From Pedobacter hiemivivus (GTDB lineage: Bacteria > Bacteroidota > Bacteroidia > Sphingobacteriales > Sphingobacteriaceae), in NCBI RefSeq assembly GCF_004331685.1, contig NZ_SJSM01000011.1, positions 118,990 through 182,989 on the forward strand: a DNA stretch of 64,000 nt, given 5' to 3'. The notes under the pieces are model-generated. The model was not told where the DNA came from. It was given only the letters and a program-made list of their open reading frames with translations, and made no database searches. Made by a program: the position numbers and the translations under genes. Positions 52,331-60,480 of this stretch are shown here, in pieces. Position 1 is the first letter of the stretch. The number at the start of each line of letters is the position of its first letter.

Positions 52331-54244
52331 TTAATCTGCATCAATGGCCTCTGCATACATTTCATTGATCGGTCCGGCATACCTTGCTTCAATAATTTTG
52401 CGTTTTGGCTTCAAGGTTGGTGTAATTTCACCCTCTTCAAGGCTAAAAGGATTTCGTTTGATCTTAAAGTTTTTAATGCGTTCAAACTTGGCCAGTTCGT
52501 TGGAAAGTTTCCTGATGTCTTGCCCAATCCAGTCGAGGATTTCTTTTTCATCGATAAATATTTCAGGTTTTTGGAAGAAAGATTCAGGTAATTTGAATAC
52601 CTCCTGCAGGTTTTCCTTATTCGGGATGATGATTGCAGTCAGGTATTCGCGTTTATCACCTATTAGAAAAACCTGATCTACCTTTAGGCTTTTCATATAA
52701 ATACTTTCTACCGGTGTAGGATAAACATTCTTACCATAAGCATTTACAATCATGTTTTTTAAACGATCTGTAATTTGCAGGTTTCCTTTGTAAAAACGGC
52801 CGATATCGCCAGTGTGGAACCAATTGTCTTTGTCAATGGCCTCAGCAGTCTCGGCAGGTTTGTTAAAGTAGCCCTTCATTACACAGTGACCTCTGACAAT
52901 AATTTCGCCTTCTTCACATTCAAAATTTTCCTCAAAGGTTTCATGAGTTTGAATATTGATTATTTTCTTTGATTCCACATTCTGAATACCAATTTCAATA
53001 CCAGGGATTACTCTTCCAACGGTACCATAAACTTGTCTGTGGAATTCTGTAACAGCCATTACAGGCGATGTTTCTGTTAAGCCGAAACCTTCAAGTATTT
53101 TAATGCCCAGATTTCCGAAGAATTCACCCACGTTTTTAGGCAGTGCAGCTCCTCCAGAGATCATGAATTTTAATCTGCCTCCTGTTTTTTCTTTGATTTT
53201 GCTAAAAACCAATTGCTCAGCCAATGTTTTCTTTGCACTGAGTATCATTCCTGGATTTTTGCCCGCTTCTTTGATTCTTCGATATTCCTGACCTATTTCT
53301 AGCGCCCAAAGGAATATTTTGGCTTTTAGTCCGCCACCTGCTGTACCACTTTTAATGGCTTTATCGTGAATCTTTTCTAGTAGTCTGGGTACACAACTCA
53401 TTACCGTTGGTTTGATCTCAGCCATGTTTTTAGCCAAGAGTTCCAGGCTTTGCGCATAAGCTATTTTACAACCCTGTGCACAGCAAACATGGTAAGTTGC
53501 GGTACGTTCAAATACGTGTGATAAGGGGAGGAAAGAAAGAAAAGTTTCTGTTTCGTCTATTACGGGGATTTGCTGTAGGCACACTTTTACATTTTCAACG
53601 AAGTTACTGTGTGTTAGCATTACGCCCTTGGGAGTGCCAGTAGTGCCAGAAGTATAGATTAGGGAAGAAACATCGGCAGGACGTACACTATTGCGGATTT
53701 TGTCGATTTCTTCAAGCTGATCTGGGCTTAGTTTTGTTGCAGTAGCAAGTAGCGCATCAAAGCTGACCACCTGAGCCTTTAAATCTTCTGGTACAGCAAC
53801 TTTTGTATATTCTGGGAAAGCGGGTATAATGTATTCCAGATGCCTGCAATTATCTGCTATTTTGAGTATCTTTTTATACAGAAATGTATTGCCTATAAGG
53901 ATAGCCCGCATACCCGAATCGTTTACGATATAAGCAACTTCTTGTTCGGATAGGGTAGGATAAATAGAGACATTGATAGCGCCTATCTGCTGAATTCCCT
54001 GATCGTAATAGACATATTCGGGAGAGTTCTCAATCATCAGGCCCATTCTATCACCTTTGGTGATGCCTTTGGCTAGGAAAAATGCGGAGATAGCATCAGC
54101 ACAATCCAGGGTATGTTTATAAGAAATCTCTTCCCATTCTGTATTGTTTTTATGGATGAGGAAGGTTTCTTCTGGTTTGTGAATGTTTGCGACTACGTTT
54201 CTCAATAAACTTGGGATCGTAGAGTGCTCATTAAATAATTCCAT
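52331..54244 (-). CDS. Long-chain acyl-CoA synthetase (AMP-forming)
   Basis: The 637-residue protein has the AMP-binding motif LIYTSGTTGTPKGVMLTHSN near 195-215, the FGFGLTETSPV-type A5 motif (EGFGLTETSPVMAVTEF), DNWFHTGDIGRFYKGNLQIT and DRLKNMIVNAYGKNVYP near the C-terminus. This is the long-chain fatty-acid CoA ligase branch, which activates fatty acids for beta-oxidation or lipid synthesis. It is cytoplasmic or bound to the membrane surface. The iscA terminator just upstream separates it from the isc operon. Confidence 0.93.
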   Translation of the reverse strand: MELFNEHSTIPSLLRNVVANIHKPEETFLIHKNNTEWEEISYKHTLDCADAISAFFLAKGITKGDRMGLMIENSPEYVYYDQGIQQIGAINVSIYPTLSEQEVAYIVNDSGMRAILIGNTFLYKKILKIADNCRHLEYIIPAFPEYTKVAVPEDLKAQVVSFDALLATATKLSPDQLEEIDKIRNSVRPADVSSLIYTSGTTGTPKGVMLTHSNFVENVKVCLQQIPVIDETETFLSFLPLSHVFERTATYHVCCAQGCKIAYAQSLELLAKNMAEIKPTVMSCVPRLLEKIHDKAIKSGTAGGGLKAKIFLWALEIGQEYRRIKEAGKNPGMILSAKKTLAEQLVFSKIKEKTGGRLKFMISGGAALPKNVGEFFGNLGIKILEGFGLTETSPVMAVTEFHRQVYGTVGRVIPGIEIGIQNVESKKIINIQTHETFEENFECEEGEIIVRGHCVMKGYFNKPAETAEAIDKDNWFHTGDIGRFYKGNLQITDRLKNMIVNAYGKNVYPTPVESIYMKSLKVDQVFLIGDKREYLTAIIIPNKENLQEVFKLPESFFQKPEIFIDEKEILDWIGQDIRKLSNELAKFERIKNFKIKRNPFSLEEGEITPTLKPKRKIIEARYAGPINEMYAEAIDAD

Positions 54245-54264
54245 AGGTATAGGTTTGGTTGCTC

Positions 54265-54304
54265 ATAAAAATAGGCCGGTACAGATTAAACTGTACCGGC
54301 CTAT
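54265..54304 (-). terminator. Terminator of the isc operon
   Basis: A perfect 14-bp stem, ATAGGCCGGTACAG (54271-54284) / CTGTACCGGCCTAT (54291-54304), is followed on the minus strand by a T-run (TATTTTTATG). It lies between iscA and the acyl-CoA synthetase gene. Confidence 0.92.
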
Positions 54305-54324
54305 GTAAATATAATAATTGTATT

Positions 54325-54651
54325 TTAAACGGAGAAACTCTCGCCGCAACCGCAGGAGCGACTTGCATTGGGATTATTAAAGTTAAACCCCTTTCCATTT
54401 AAACCATCAGAAAAATCAAGCTCAGTTCCTGCCAAATAAAGGAAGGATTTCATGTCAAGCGCAATTCTGATGCCTCTATCTTCAAAAAACTGATCTCCAG
54501 AATTTTCTTCGTTATCAAAGTCGAGATTGTAGGATAATCCTGAACATCCTCCGCCTTTGACAGATACACGCAAAAAATAGCTGGCATCCATTCCCGACTC
54601 TTGCATTAACTGGTCGATTTTGCTTTTTGCTTTATCAGTGATCGTAATCAT
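54325..54651 (-). CDS. iscA: Iron-sulfur cluster carrier, IscA/HesB type
   Basis: The 108-residue protein has the three conserved cysteines of A-type carriers: one in GGGCSGLSYNL and two in the C-terminal SRSCGCGESFSV. It receives clusters from IscU and passes them to target proteins. It is the last gene of the iscS-iscU-iscA operon, 68 bp after iscU, and is closed by a strong terminator. Confidence 0.95.
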   Translation of the reverse strand: MITITDKAKSKIDQLMQESGMDASYFLRVSVKGGGCSGLSYNLDFDNEENSGDQFFEDRGIRIALDMKSFLYLAGTELDFSDGLNGKGFNFNNPNASRSCGCGESFSV

Positions 54652-54719
54652 TTTCTTAGAGATTTATTTGAAATATTAGATAGGAAACCAGATGCCTCCA
54701 ATCTCATACTTCAATCTAA

Positions 54720-55133
54720 TTAATGGTGTGACTTAGGCATTTCAATTGGTGCCATGCCATTTTTAACACGGTAATCGTTGATTGCAGATTTAATTGCATC
54801 CTCTGCTAATACTGAGCAGTGAATTTTTACCGGTGGTAAAGCTAATTCTTCAACGATATCCATGTTGTCTATTGTTAAAGCTTCATCAATACTTTTACCT
54901 TTTAACCATTCTGTAGCTAATGACGAAGATGCAATTGCAGATCCGCAACCAAATGTTTTGAATTTAGCATCGGTAATCATGTTGTTTTCATCAACTTCGA
55001 TTTGCAAACGCATTACGTCACCGCACTCTGGTGCGCCAACAAGGCCAGTACCTACTGATTTGCTGTCTTTATTTAAAGTACCAACGTTTCTTGGATTGGT
55101 ATAATGTTCTATAACTTTTTCTGAGTATGCCAT
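54720..55133 (-). CDS. iscU: Iron-sulfur cluster scaffold IscU
   Basis: The 137-residue protein begins MAYSEKVIEHYTNPRNVGTL and has the three cluster cysteines in GAPECGDVMRLQI, KTFGCGSAIASSSLATEWL and KIHCSVLAEDAIKSAINDY, plus the LPPVK motif recognised by HscA. It is the assembly scaffold for Fe-S clusters and works with the IscS encoded just upstream. hscA, hscB and fdx are not in this cluster. Confidence 0.96.
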   Translation of the reverse strand: MAYSEKVIEHYTNPRNVGTLNKDSKSVGTGLVGAPECGDVMRLQIEVDENNMITDAKFKTFGCGSAIASSSLATEWLKGKSIDEALTIDNMDIVEELALPPVKIHCSVLAEDAIKSAINDYRVKNGMAPIEMPKSHH

Positions 55134-55191
55134 TTTGTTTTTTTCTTAAACCTTTATATCAGGGTTAGTATAATATTTATTGGTGTGCAGA

Positions 55192-56403
55192 CTAGTGTTC
55201 TGCCCACTCAATTTTGCTTAAATCAATTCCTTCTTTAAACATTTCCCAAAGTGGAGAAAGGTCTCTCAGGTGATTTACTGCTTTCTTAGTGTTCTCTATT
55301 GCGTAATCTATTTCTTCTTCGGTAGTAAAACGACCTAATCCGTAACGGATAGAAGAGTGTGCAAGATCATCTGATAAACCAAGACTTTTTAATACATAAG
55401 AAGGCTCTAATGAAGCAGAAGTACAGGCCGAGCCCGATGATACTGCTAAATCTTTCATCGCCATCATTAAGCCTTCACCTTCAACATATTTGAAAGAGAT
55501 GTTAGCTACATGTGGTAAACGGTGTTGTGTATTGCCATTTACATAGCTTTCTTCAAGCTCAGTAAGTGCATTTTCTAGTTTATCTCTTAAAGCTGATAAG
55601 CGTTTAGCTTCTTCATCCATTTCTAAACGGCACAGTTCGCAAGCTTTTCCTAAACCTACAATACCTGGTACGTTTAAGGTGCCAGAACGCATACCACGCT
55701 CATGACCACCACCATCAATTTGTGCAGTTACTTTAACCCTTGGGTTTTTACGACGTACATATAATACACCAACACCTTTAGGACCATACATTTTGTGTGC
55801 AGAGAAAGCCATTAAGTCAATTCCGTCAGCATTTACATCTACAGGTATTTTACCTACAGCCTGTGTAGCATCAGTCATAAACAATGCACCAAATTTGTGT
55901 GCAATAGCAGCGATTTCTTTTACTGGTTGAATAACGCCAATTTCGTTATTTCCATACATGATGGTAACCAGGATAGTTTGTTCAGTCATGGCAGCTTCAA
56001 GCTCCTGAAGATCAATTAATCCATCCTCTTTTACTTTTAGATAGGTAACTTTAGCACCTAGTTTCTCTAAATGTTTACAAGTATCTAAAACTGCTTTATG
56101 CTCAGTTGTAGCGGTAATGATGTGGTTACCTTTTTCCTGGTACATTTCGAATACACCTTTAATGCCCAAGTTATCAGCTTCTGTAGCTCCTGAAGTGAAG
56201 ATTACTTCTTTTTCAGTACAGCCAATTAATTTAGCAACTTGTTCACGGGCGTAGTCAACACCTTCTTCAGCAACCCATCCAAATGCGTGGTTACGACTTG
56301 CAGCGTTACCGAATTTGTTGGTGAAATAGGGCAACATCGCTTCCAGCACTCTAGGATCAAGAGGCGTGGTTGCGTTATTATCTAAGTAAATAGGAAGTTC
56401 CAT
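55192..56403 (-). CDS. iscS: Cysteine desulfurase IscS
   Basis: I choose the ATG at 56403 (MELPIYLDNNATTPLDPRVL), which gives the usual 403 residues; an earlier frame to 56457 includes the promoter. The PLP lysine is in AFSAHKMYGPKGVGVLYVRR, and the active cysteine lies in the mobile loop SSGSACTSASLEPSYVL. It takes sulfur from cysteine for cluster assembly and for tRNA thiolation. First gene of the operon; no IscR gene precedes it. Confidence 0.97.
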   Translation of the reverse strand: MELPIYLDNNATTPLDPRVLEAMLPYFTNKFGNAASRNHAFGWVAEEGVDYAREQVAKLIGCTEKEVIFTSGATEADNLGIKGVFEMYQEKGNHIITATTEHKAVLDTCKHLEKLGAKVTYLKVKEDGLIDLQELEAAMTEQTILVTIMYGNNEIGVIQPVKEIAAIAHKFGALFMTDATQAVGKIPVDVNADGIDLMAFSAHKMYGPKGVGVLYVRRKNPRVKVTAQIDGGGHERGMRSGTLNVPGIVGLGKACELCRLEMDEEAKRLSALRDKLENALTELEESYVNGNTQHRLPHVANISFKYVEGEGLMMAMKDLAVSSGSACTSASLEPSYVLKSLGLSDDLAHSSIRYGLGRFTTEEEIDYAIENTKKAVNHLRDLSPLWEMFKEGIDLSKIEWAEH

Positions 56404-56429
56404 TGTATATATTTGTTCTTTATAATAGA

Positions 56430-56457
56430 CAAAGGTACGAAAAAAGATTGCCAACAA
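56430..56457 (-). promoter_or_regulatory. Promoter of the isc operon
   Basis: On the minus strand, TTG (56457-56455) and TACCTTTG (56437-56430) are separated by 17 bp. The -7 box is an exact TAnnTTTG match, and the ATG of iscS is 26 bp downstream. Confidence 0.6.
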
Positions 56458-56527
56458 TTATAAATAATAGCTATGACGGTATAGTTAAAACATGCATTTT
56501 TACATTTTTTTAACGTTTCAGAGAGAT

Positions 56528-56932
56528 ATGAATAAAATAGAGCATATAGGTATTGCGGTTAAAGACATGGAATTTTCTTGTTCGCTTTATGAACGTTTGT
56601 TGGGGGCGACCTGCTATAAAAAGGAAGAAGTAGTGTCTGAGGGGGTTAATACTGCCTTTTTTAAAACGGGCGTTAATAAGATTGAGTTGCTAACGGCAAC
56701 TACTACTGATAGCCCCATTGCGAAATTTCTGGAGAAGAAGGGGGAGGGAATTCATCATATTGCTTTTGATGTGGATGATATTGTCGCAGAGATGGCCCGA
56801 TTAAAAGCAGAGGGCTTTGTGTTGTTAAATGAAGAGCCGAAGTTTGGTGCTGATAATAAATTGGTTTGTTTTGTGCACCCGAAAGGGACAAATGGTGTTT
56901 TGGTAGAATTATGTCAGGAGCTGAAAAGTTAG
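56528..56932 (+). CDS. mce: Methylmalonyl-CoA epimerase
   Basis: The ATG at 56528 (MNKIEHIGIAVKDMEFSCSL) is the usual start; the 12 codons before it add nothing recognisable. The vicinal-oxygen-chelate fold shows the metal ligands HIGIAV (His5), EGIHHIAFDVDDI (His) and VLVELCQ (Glu). With 134 residues it is standard. It interconverts the (S)- and (R)-forms of methylmalonyl-CoA in propionate metabolism. The mutase is not in the window. A small conserved-looking gene follows 3 bp later. Confidence 0.93.
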   Translation: MNKIEHIGIAVKDMEFSCSLYERLLGATCYKKEEVVSEGVNTAFFKTGVNKIELLTATTTDSPIAKFLEKKGEGIHHIAFDVDDIVAEMARLKAEGFVLLNEEPKFGADNKLVCFVHPKGTNGVLVELCQELKS

Positions 56933-56935
56933 GTT

Positions 56936-57223
56936 ATGGATGATTTTAAATCGTTAAGCAGAATAGTCAATACAGATTTTGAGATTGAGGATATTACCTC
57001 AGAAACTTTGCTGCGGGAGCGACTGGTGGAAGCTTTTGCTTATTTGCTGGATAATGATATTTCTAAAATGATGAATATACTTTATCGTACGGATGTTAAT
57101 GAAGAAAAATTAAAAGGACTTTTAATCAGTAATTCTAATTTACCCTCTGCAGAGGTTATTGCTGACGCCTATATCAGTAGACAAAAGGAGAAAGTTGAGA
57201 CCAGAAAAAAGTATAGTCGATAA
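56936..57223 (+). CDS. Small hypothetical protein co-transcribed with mce
   Basis: The 95-residue protein is mostly helical (LLRERLVEAFAYLLDNDISK; MMNILYRTDVNEEKLKGLLI) and ends in a charged tail (RQKEKVETRKKYSR). No domain is recognised and there is no signal peptide. Its ATG lies 3 bp after the mce stop, so translation is probably coupled. It may be a regulator or small partner protein, but nothing in the sequence decides this. Confidence 0.75.
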   Translation: MDDFKSLSRIVNTDFEIEDITSETLLRERLVEAFAYLLDNDISKMMNILYRTDVNEEKLKGLLISNSNLPSAEVIADAYISRQKEKVETRKKYSR

Positions 57224-57238
57224 TTTTTCCACACATGC

Positions 57239-57269
57239 TTGCTATTGAGAAATAAATTATTGATATTTG
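57239..57269 (+). promoter_or_regulatory. Probable promoter of rpmE2
   Basis: TTG (57239-57241) and GATATTTG (57262-57269) are 20 bp apart. The -7 box has one mismatch to TAnnTTTG. The L31 start codon is 49 bp downstream. Confidence 0.45.
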
Positions 57270-57318
57270 CATCCTTAAAAATAAGCGACAAATAAGTATA
57301 TAATAATATAATATTAAC

Positions 57319-57567
57319 ATGAAAAAAGATCTGCATCCATCAAACTATAGATTTGTAGTATTTAAAGATATGTCAAACGAATATTCTTTTTTAACTAAAT
57401 CTTGTGTAGATACTAAAGAAACTATCAAATGGGAAGATGGCAACGAGTATCCTTTATATAAATTAGAGATTTCTCATACTTCTCACCCTTTCTATACTGG
57501 AAAAATGAAATTGGTTGATACTGCTGGTCGTATCGATAAATTCAAAACTCGTTACGCTAAAAAGTAA
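57319..57567 (+). CDS. rpmE2: 50S ribosomal protein L31 type B
   Basis: The 82-residue protein begins MKKDLHPSNYRFVVFKDMSN and has SHPFYTGKMKLVDTAGRIDK near the end, the L31 signature. It lacks the CxxC zinc ligands of the type A form and is therefore the zinc-independent type. Where only this form is present it is the ordinary L31; whether a second copy exists cannot be seen here. A strong terminator follows. Confidence 0.96.
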   Translation: MKKDLHPSNYRFVVFKDMSNEYSFLTKSCVDTKETIKWEDGNEYPLYKLEISHTSHPFYTGKMKLVDTAGRIDKFKTRYAKK

Positions 57568-57591
57568 TTATACACAAATAAGAAATTATTT

Positions 57592-57630
57592 AAGTCCCGA
57601 TGCGTTTGCTTCGGGACTTTTTTTATTTTT
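57592..57630 (+). terminator. Terminator after rpmE2
   Basis: Stem AAGTCCCGA (57592-57600) / TCGGGACTT (57611-57619), with a 10-base loop and a following run TTTTTTATTTTT. The end of the T-run, TATTTTTG (57624-57631), also reads as a -7 box for the next gene. Confidence 0.9.
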
Positions 57631-57637
57631 GTAGCTT

Positions 57638-58813
57638 ATGATGATCAATTTATTTGATGACAACGCCTGGCAGTCCCTGCGGCCATTGTCTTTTACAAGG
57701 CCGGTTGCGGATCTTCGTGTAGGGATTTTAACTATAGCCGAAAAATGGCAGAAGCACCTGGCCGCTAAATGTGGTTTTGTTACTGAACCATATCTTTCTG
57801 TAAAATATCCTCCACTTATTGGGGCCGACTTGTATATCAATGGCTCAATATGCCCGGATGAAGCTTTGCTTGAAGCCATTACGGCGCTTCAAGTTGGTGA
57901 AGCACTTGAAAGGAACGAGGTGCTTATCGCTTATAAGATAAACGCAGGCGAAGTATACTATCCGGAAATTCATAAGCAGTTGCATACTAAAGTTTATCAG
58001 GGGACTTTTGTAAGGATCTTTGTCCCAGAAGATATTTTTAGATGTAATGATGTAGAGCTCGGGAGAGATTTTGACTTGCTTACCAAGGGGAGAACGAGTG
58101 TACAATTAAGCGGAACCAATACTTTTTTAGGGGATGATATTTTTGCGGAAGCTGGGGCCGAGGCTGAATGTTCTACGTTTAATAGTTTGAAAGGCCCTAT
58201 CTATATAGGCGAAAATTCGCAGGTGTGGGAGGGTTGTCATATTAGAGGCTCTTTTGCATTGTGTAACAATTCGCAGATTAAAATGGGCGCAAAAATATAT
58301 GGACAAACGACCATTGGTCCTTTTAGTCGTGTTGGTGGGGAGATCAATAATGCCGTAATCTGGGGTTATTCTTCTAAAGGACATGAAGGTTATTTGGGTA
58401 ACGCGGTGATGGGACAATGGTGTAACATTGGCGCTGATAGCAATAATTCTAATCTGAAGAATAATTATGCTCCTGTTAAATTATGGGATTACGAGTTGGA
58501 GAGCTTTCGCGAAACTGGTTTGCAATTTTGTGGTTTAATTATGGCTGATCATGGAAAGTGCGGGATCAATACCATGTTTAATACTGGTACAGTTGCCGGG
58601 GTTAGTGCCAATGTTTTTGGTGATGGCTTCCCTAGAAATTTTATCCCTGATTTTGCATGGGGTGGAGCAAGTGGATTTGATGTGTATAATCTTCAAAAAA
58701 TGTTTGAAACAGCGGATAAGGTTTATGAACGCAGAAATATGGAGTTTGACCAAACGGAAAAGGATATCTTATCGGCGATTTTCGAGATGACAAGTAAATA
58801 CAGACCCTTTTAA
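57638..58813 (+). CDS. GlmU-like putative sugar nucleotidyltransferase
   Basis: The N-terminal part begins MMINLFDDNAWQSLRPLSFT with RPVADLRVGILTIAEKW, the start of the GlmU-like putative sugar nucleotidyltransferase family of Bacteroidota; the normal GxGTRM nucleotide loop of true GlmU is missing. From about residue 170 a left-handed beta-helix is visible in hexapeptide repeats (PIYIGENSQVWEGCHIRGSF, KMGAKIYGQTTIGPFSRVGG, MGQWCNIGADSNNSNLKNNY). The 391-residue length is usual for this family. The reaction is unproven. It is followed by tpiA-prmA-mpl. Confidence 0.88.
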   Translation: MMINLFDDNAWQSLRPLSFTRPVADLRVGILTIAEKWQKHLAAKCGFVTEPYLSVKYPPLIGADLYINGSICPDEALLEAITALQVGEALERNEVLIAYKINAGEVYYPEIHKQLHTKVYQGTFVRIFVPEDIFRCNDVELGRDFDLLTKGRTSVQLSGTNTFLGDDIFAEAGAEAECSTFNSLKGPIYIGENSQVWEGCHIRGSFALCNNSQIKMGAKIYGQTTIGPFSRVGGEINNAVIWGYSSKGHEGYLGNAVMGQWCNIGADSNNSNLKNNYAPVKLWDYELESFRETGLQFCGLIMADHGKCGINTMFNTGTVAGVSANVFGDGFPRNFIPDFAWGGASGFDVYNLQKMFETADKVYERRNMEFDQTEKDILSAIFEMTSKYRPF

Positions 58814-58866
58814 TCTTTAAATCAATCATACCAATTAATATAAAACCTACTAAATAACAATATATA

Positions 58867-59628
58867 ATGAGAAAAAAAATAGTTGCAGGAAACTGGAAAA
58901 TGAATCTGGATTATGCCAGTGGTATATCTTTATTTTCAGAAATAGTTAATATGGTAAGAGACGAAAAAAAGGGCGATCAGATCGCAATTATTTGCTCGCC
59001 ATATATTCATTTAAACAGCCTTGCTAAATTAGGTGGGGAAGTGGTTAAGATCGGTGCGCAGAATTGTCACCAAAATGATAGTGGTGCATTTACAGGAGAG
59101 ATTTCTGCTGGAATGATCAAGTCTGTTGGTTGTGAGTATGTGATCATAGGTCACTCAGAAAGACGTCAGTATTTTGCTGAAAGCAATGAATTGCTTGCTG
59201 AGAAAACCATTAAGGTACTGGAAAATGAACTTACTCCAATTTTCTGTATTGGTGAGACATTAGAAGAAAGAAATGGCAACATTTATTTTGAAGTGCTTAA
59301 AGCTCAATTAGAGCAGGGTGTTTTTGGATTAAGCACAGCTGATTTCTCTAAAATTGTTATCGCTTATGAACCTGTTTGGGCAATTGGCACAGGTTTAACT
59401 GCTAGTTCTGAGCAAGCTCAGGAAGTTCATGCTTTCATTAGAAATGAGATTGCGAACAAGTATACTGCTGAAGTAGCCGAAAATACAACTATTTTATATG
59501 GTGGAAGTTGCAATCCGAAAAATGCTGCCGAGCTTTTTGCTCAGAAAGATATAGATGGTGGTCTGATTGGTGGAGCATCACTAAAATCAAGAGATTTTGT
59601 TGACATTGTTAAAGCTTTTAATTCTTAA
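58867..59628 (+). CDS. tpiA: Triosephosphate isomerase
   Basis: The 253-residue barrel has KIVAGNWKMN with the catalytic lysine near residue 13, GHSERRQYF with the catalytic histidine, the glutamate in VIAYEPVWAIGTGLTAS, and the phosphate loop ILYGGSCNPKNAAELF. It interconverts dihydroxyacetone phosphate and glyceraldehyde-3-phosphate. Its stop overlaps the start of prmA by one base (TAATG). Confidence 0.98.
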   Translation: MRKKIVAGNWKMNLDYASGISLFSEIVNMVRDEKKGDQIAIICSPYIHLNSLAKLGGEVVKIGAQNCHQNDSGAFTGEISAGMIKSVGCEYVIIGHSERRQYFAESNELLAEKTIKVLENELTPIFCIGETLEERNGNIYFEVLKAQLEQGVFGLSTADFSKIVIAYEPVWAIGTGLTASSEQAQEVHAFIRNEIANKYTAEVAENTTILYGGSCNPKNAAELFAQKDIDGGLIGGASLKSRDFVDIVKAFNS

Positions 59629-60467
59629 TGAAGTATATACAGGTAACGTTCAGTTTTAATGCCATTGAGGAGTATCAGCAAGATCTTTTGATCGCTGATT
59701 TAGCCGATATAGGTTTTAATACTTTCGAAGAGATAGAGAATGATTTTGTTGCATTTATAGAGTTCAACACTTATAGTGAGGATACCCTTAAAGATGTGCT
59801 GAATCAATATGAGGGTGAGTTTCAATGCAGTTATGTAGTTGCAGAAATTGAAGGGAAGAACTGGAACGAAGAATGGGAGAAGAACTTTGAACCACTGATT
59901 ATTGATGATCAGTGCTACGTTCGGGCTACCTTTCATGAGGCTAAACCCACATATGCTTATGAAATTATCATAGACCCAAAGATGGCCTTTGGTACGGGGC
60001 ATCATCAAACAACTACCATGATGATGCAGTACATTCTGGCAACTGATGTTAAGGGTAAAGAAATTCTTGATATGGGTTGTGGTACAGCAATACTTGCCAT
60101 ACTCGCGGCTAAGAAGGGGGCATCAAAACTGGTTGCTATAGATAATGATGAAGTTTGTTACGAAAGTAGTATAGAAAATGCGGCATTAAACGGAATAGGT
60201 AATCTGGAAGCAATTTGCGGTGGGAAGGAAGTTATTCCTAACATCCAGTTTGATATCATTTTGGCTAATATCAATAGGAATATTCTGTTGGATCAGATTC
60301 CAACCTATGACACCGTATTGAAGTCGGATGGAAGTATTTTCTTCAGCGGATTTTATGAGTCTCCGGATCTGGAGATGATTAAGCAGGCCTGTGAACCTTT
60401 TGGAATTAGATATGTTAATCATAAGAAGATTGGGGAATGGGTAGCGGCTTATTTTAAAAAAGATTAA
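59628..60467 (+). CDS. prmA: Ribosomal protein L11 methyltransferase PrmA
   Basis: The 279-residue protein has the N-terminal substrate-binding part, then IIDPKMAFGTGHHQTTTMMM and the SAM-binding motif ILDMGCGTAILAILAAKKGA, followed by NIQFDIILANINRNILLDQI. It trimethylates L11. It is translationally coupled to tpiA by a TAATG overlap and followed 13 bp later by mpl. Confidence 0.95.
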   Translation: MKYIQVTFSFNAIEEYQQDLLIADLADIGFNTFEEIENDFVAFIEFNTYSEDTLKDVLNQYEGEFQCSYVVAEIEGKNWNEEWEKNFEPLIIDDQCYVRATFHEAKPTYAYEIIIDPKMAFGTGHHQTTTMMMQYILATDVKGKEILDMGCGTAILAILAAKKGASKLVAIDNDEVCYESSIENAALNGIGNLEAICGGKEVIPNIQFDIILANINRNILLDQIPTYDTVLKSDGSIFFSGFYESPDLEMIKQACEPFGIRYVNHKKIGEWVAAYFKKD

Positions 60468-60480
60468 TTGGTAATAGCGT

